Shown here: positions 6,601 to 6,796 of the stretch, in pieces | How the letters are laid out: each line of letters opens with the position of its first letter | Numbering within the stretch: the first letter of the stretch is position 1 | Assembly: GCA_029240815.1 (NCBI GenBank) | Contig: JARDZO010000293.1 | Location: 1-6,796, forward strand | DNA length: 6,796 nucleotides | Reading direction: 5' to 3' | From: Brevibacillus sp. | GTDB taxonomy: Bacteria > Bacillota > Bacilli > Brevibacillales > Brevibacillaceae | Translations under genes and position numbers: made by a program | Notes under the pieces: generated by a model | Told to the model about the DNA's origin: nothing | The model's input: the letters and a program-made list of their open reading frames with translations, nothing else | Database searches by the model: none

Positions 6601-6796
6601 GGAAAAAAGGGAAAACACTACAGCGATAGGGACACTGCTTGGATGATTGACTGTCCAGCTCCATTCCAAAAGGGGAACGGCGTCCAAAGTAGCCGGGTCG
6701 CGGGAGCTCCTCAGAGGTGGACGCTCAGGCGTGTTCCCCTTTTTCCACTCCGCTTGGGCTGTGTCCCAAACGCCTCCGCTTTTTTCCCTTTTTTCC
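6601..6796. repeat. 15-bp inverted repeat bounding about 196 nt
   Basis: GGAAAAAAGGGAAAA at 6601-6615 is the exact reverse complement of 6782-6796. The match may continue past the window end, where it is cut off. The arms are low in complexity (purine-rich), which lowers their weight, but the inner nested complementary segments support real pairing. Confidence 0.5.
6668..6744 (+). terminator. Long-stem Rho-independent terminator, possibly bidirectional
   Basis: AAAAGGGGAAC (6668-6678) pairs perfectly over 11 bp with GTTCCCCTTTT (6733-6743). T5 spans 6740-6744 on the plus strand, so it can end the export operon. The minus strand ends in GTTCCCCTTTT too, so it could also stop transcripts arriving from the right. 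Unlike a simple terminator it has a 54-nt insert with its own 7-bp stem (6680-6686 with 6718-6724) and an apical loop containing GGAGCTCC (6703-6710). Confidence 0.65.

Larger units (their letters stand above)
6554..6796. other. Non-coding tail of the window, dense in inverted repeats
   Basis: No reading frame with a ribosome binding site or recognisable product is seen here. Complementary pairs occur in nested order: 6601-6615 with 6782-6796 (15 bp), AGCG 6622-6625 with 6771-6775 (one bulge), GGGACAC 6629-6635 with GTGTCCC 6761-6767, the 11-bp terminator stem 6668-6678 with 6733-6743, and GCGTCCA 6680-6686 with TGGACGC 6718-6724. The region could therefore form one long interrupted hairpin of about 196 nt. 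Competing local hairpins also exist, for example TTGGG/CCCAA at 6754-6769. It may be a structured RNA, a small palindromic repeat element, or only a complex terminator region. Confidence 0.5.

Noticed and set aside
1..6796. CRISPR arrays, tRNA or rRNA genes, transposase genes
   Set aside because: None seen: no regularly spaced repeats, no tRNA cloverleaf-like sequence and no transposase or integrase motif in any frame.

Overview
This window looks like chromosomal DNA from a Gram-positive Firmicute. A Brevibacillus-like member of the Paenibacillaceae is my best guess. The signs are strong GGGGAGG/AAGGAG-type ribosome binding sites, moderately high GC, Bacillus-type Pgi and ThiO proteins, a TPP riboswitch with a Rho-independent terminator, and an adaptor/ATPase/permease operon of the YknXYZ/MacAB kind. 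No species assignment can be proven from the sequence alone.

The left half runs on the minus strand. pgi (glucose-6-phosphate isomerase, 3141-1552) comes first. It is followed by a SigA-like promoter, a TPP riboswitch and its terminator, then thiO (glycine oxidase, 1257-154), which supplies dehydroglycine for the thiazole half of thiamine. A further minus-strand gene begins at 38 and leaves the window after 12 codons. The product of pgi is unusual: the normal 450-residue enzyme is complete, but it carries 79 extra C-terminal residues that read as an excisionase/MerR-like winged helix-turn-helix plus an acidic tail.

The right half runs on the plus strand and diverges from pgi across a 196-bp intergenic region. 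That region holds an 11-bp-period direct repeat and a 12-bp palindrome, both candidate operators. The three genes that follow are tightly linked: a membrane-anchored HlyD/MacA-type adaptor (3338-4615), a MacB/LolD-type ATPase (4647-5366) and a MacB/FtsX-type permease (5363-6553, ATGA overlap with the ATPase). Together they should form one export complex in the cytoplasmic membrane, probably for a peptide, antibiotic or other amphipathic compound. The substrate cannot be read from the sequence.

After the permease, 6554-6796 contains no convincing gene but is rich in inverted repeats. An 11-bp GC-rich stem followed by T5 probably ends the export operon. It is nested inside longer complementary arms, the outermost being 6601-6615 with 6782-6796, so about 196 nt could fold into one long interrupted hairpin. 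This could be a structured RNA or a small palindromic mobile repeat. It and the Pgi fusion are the two features most worth following up.
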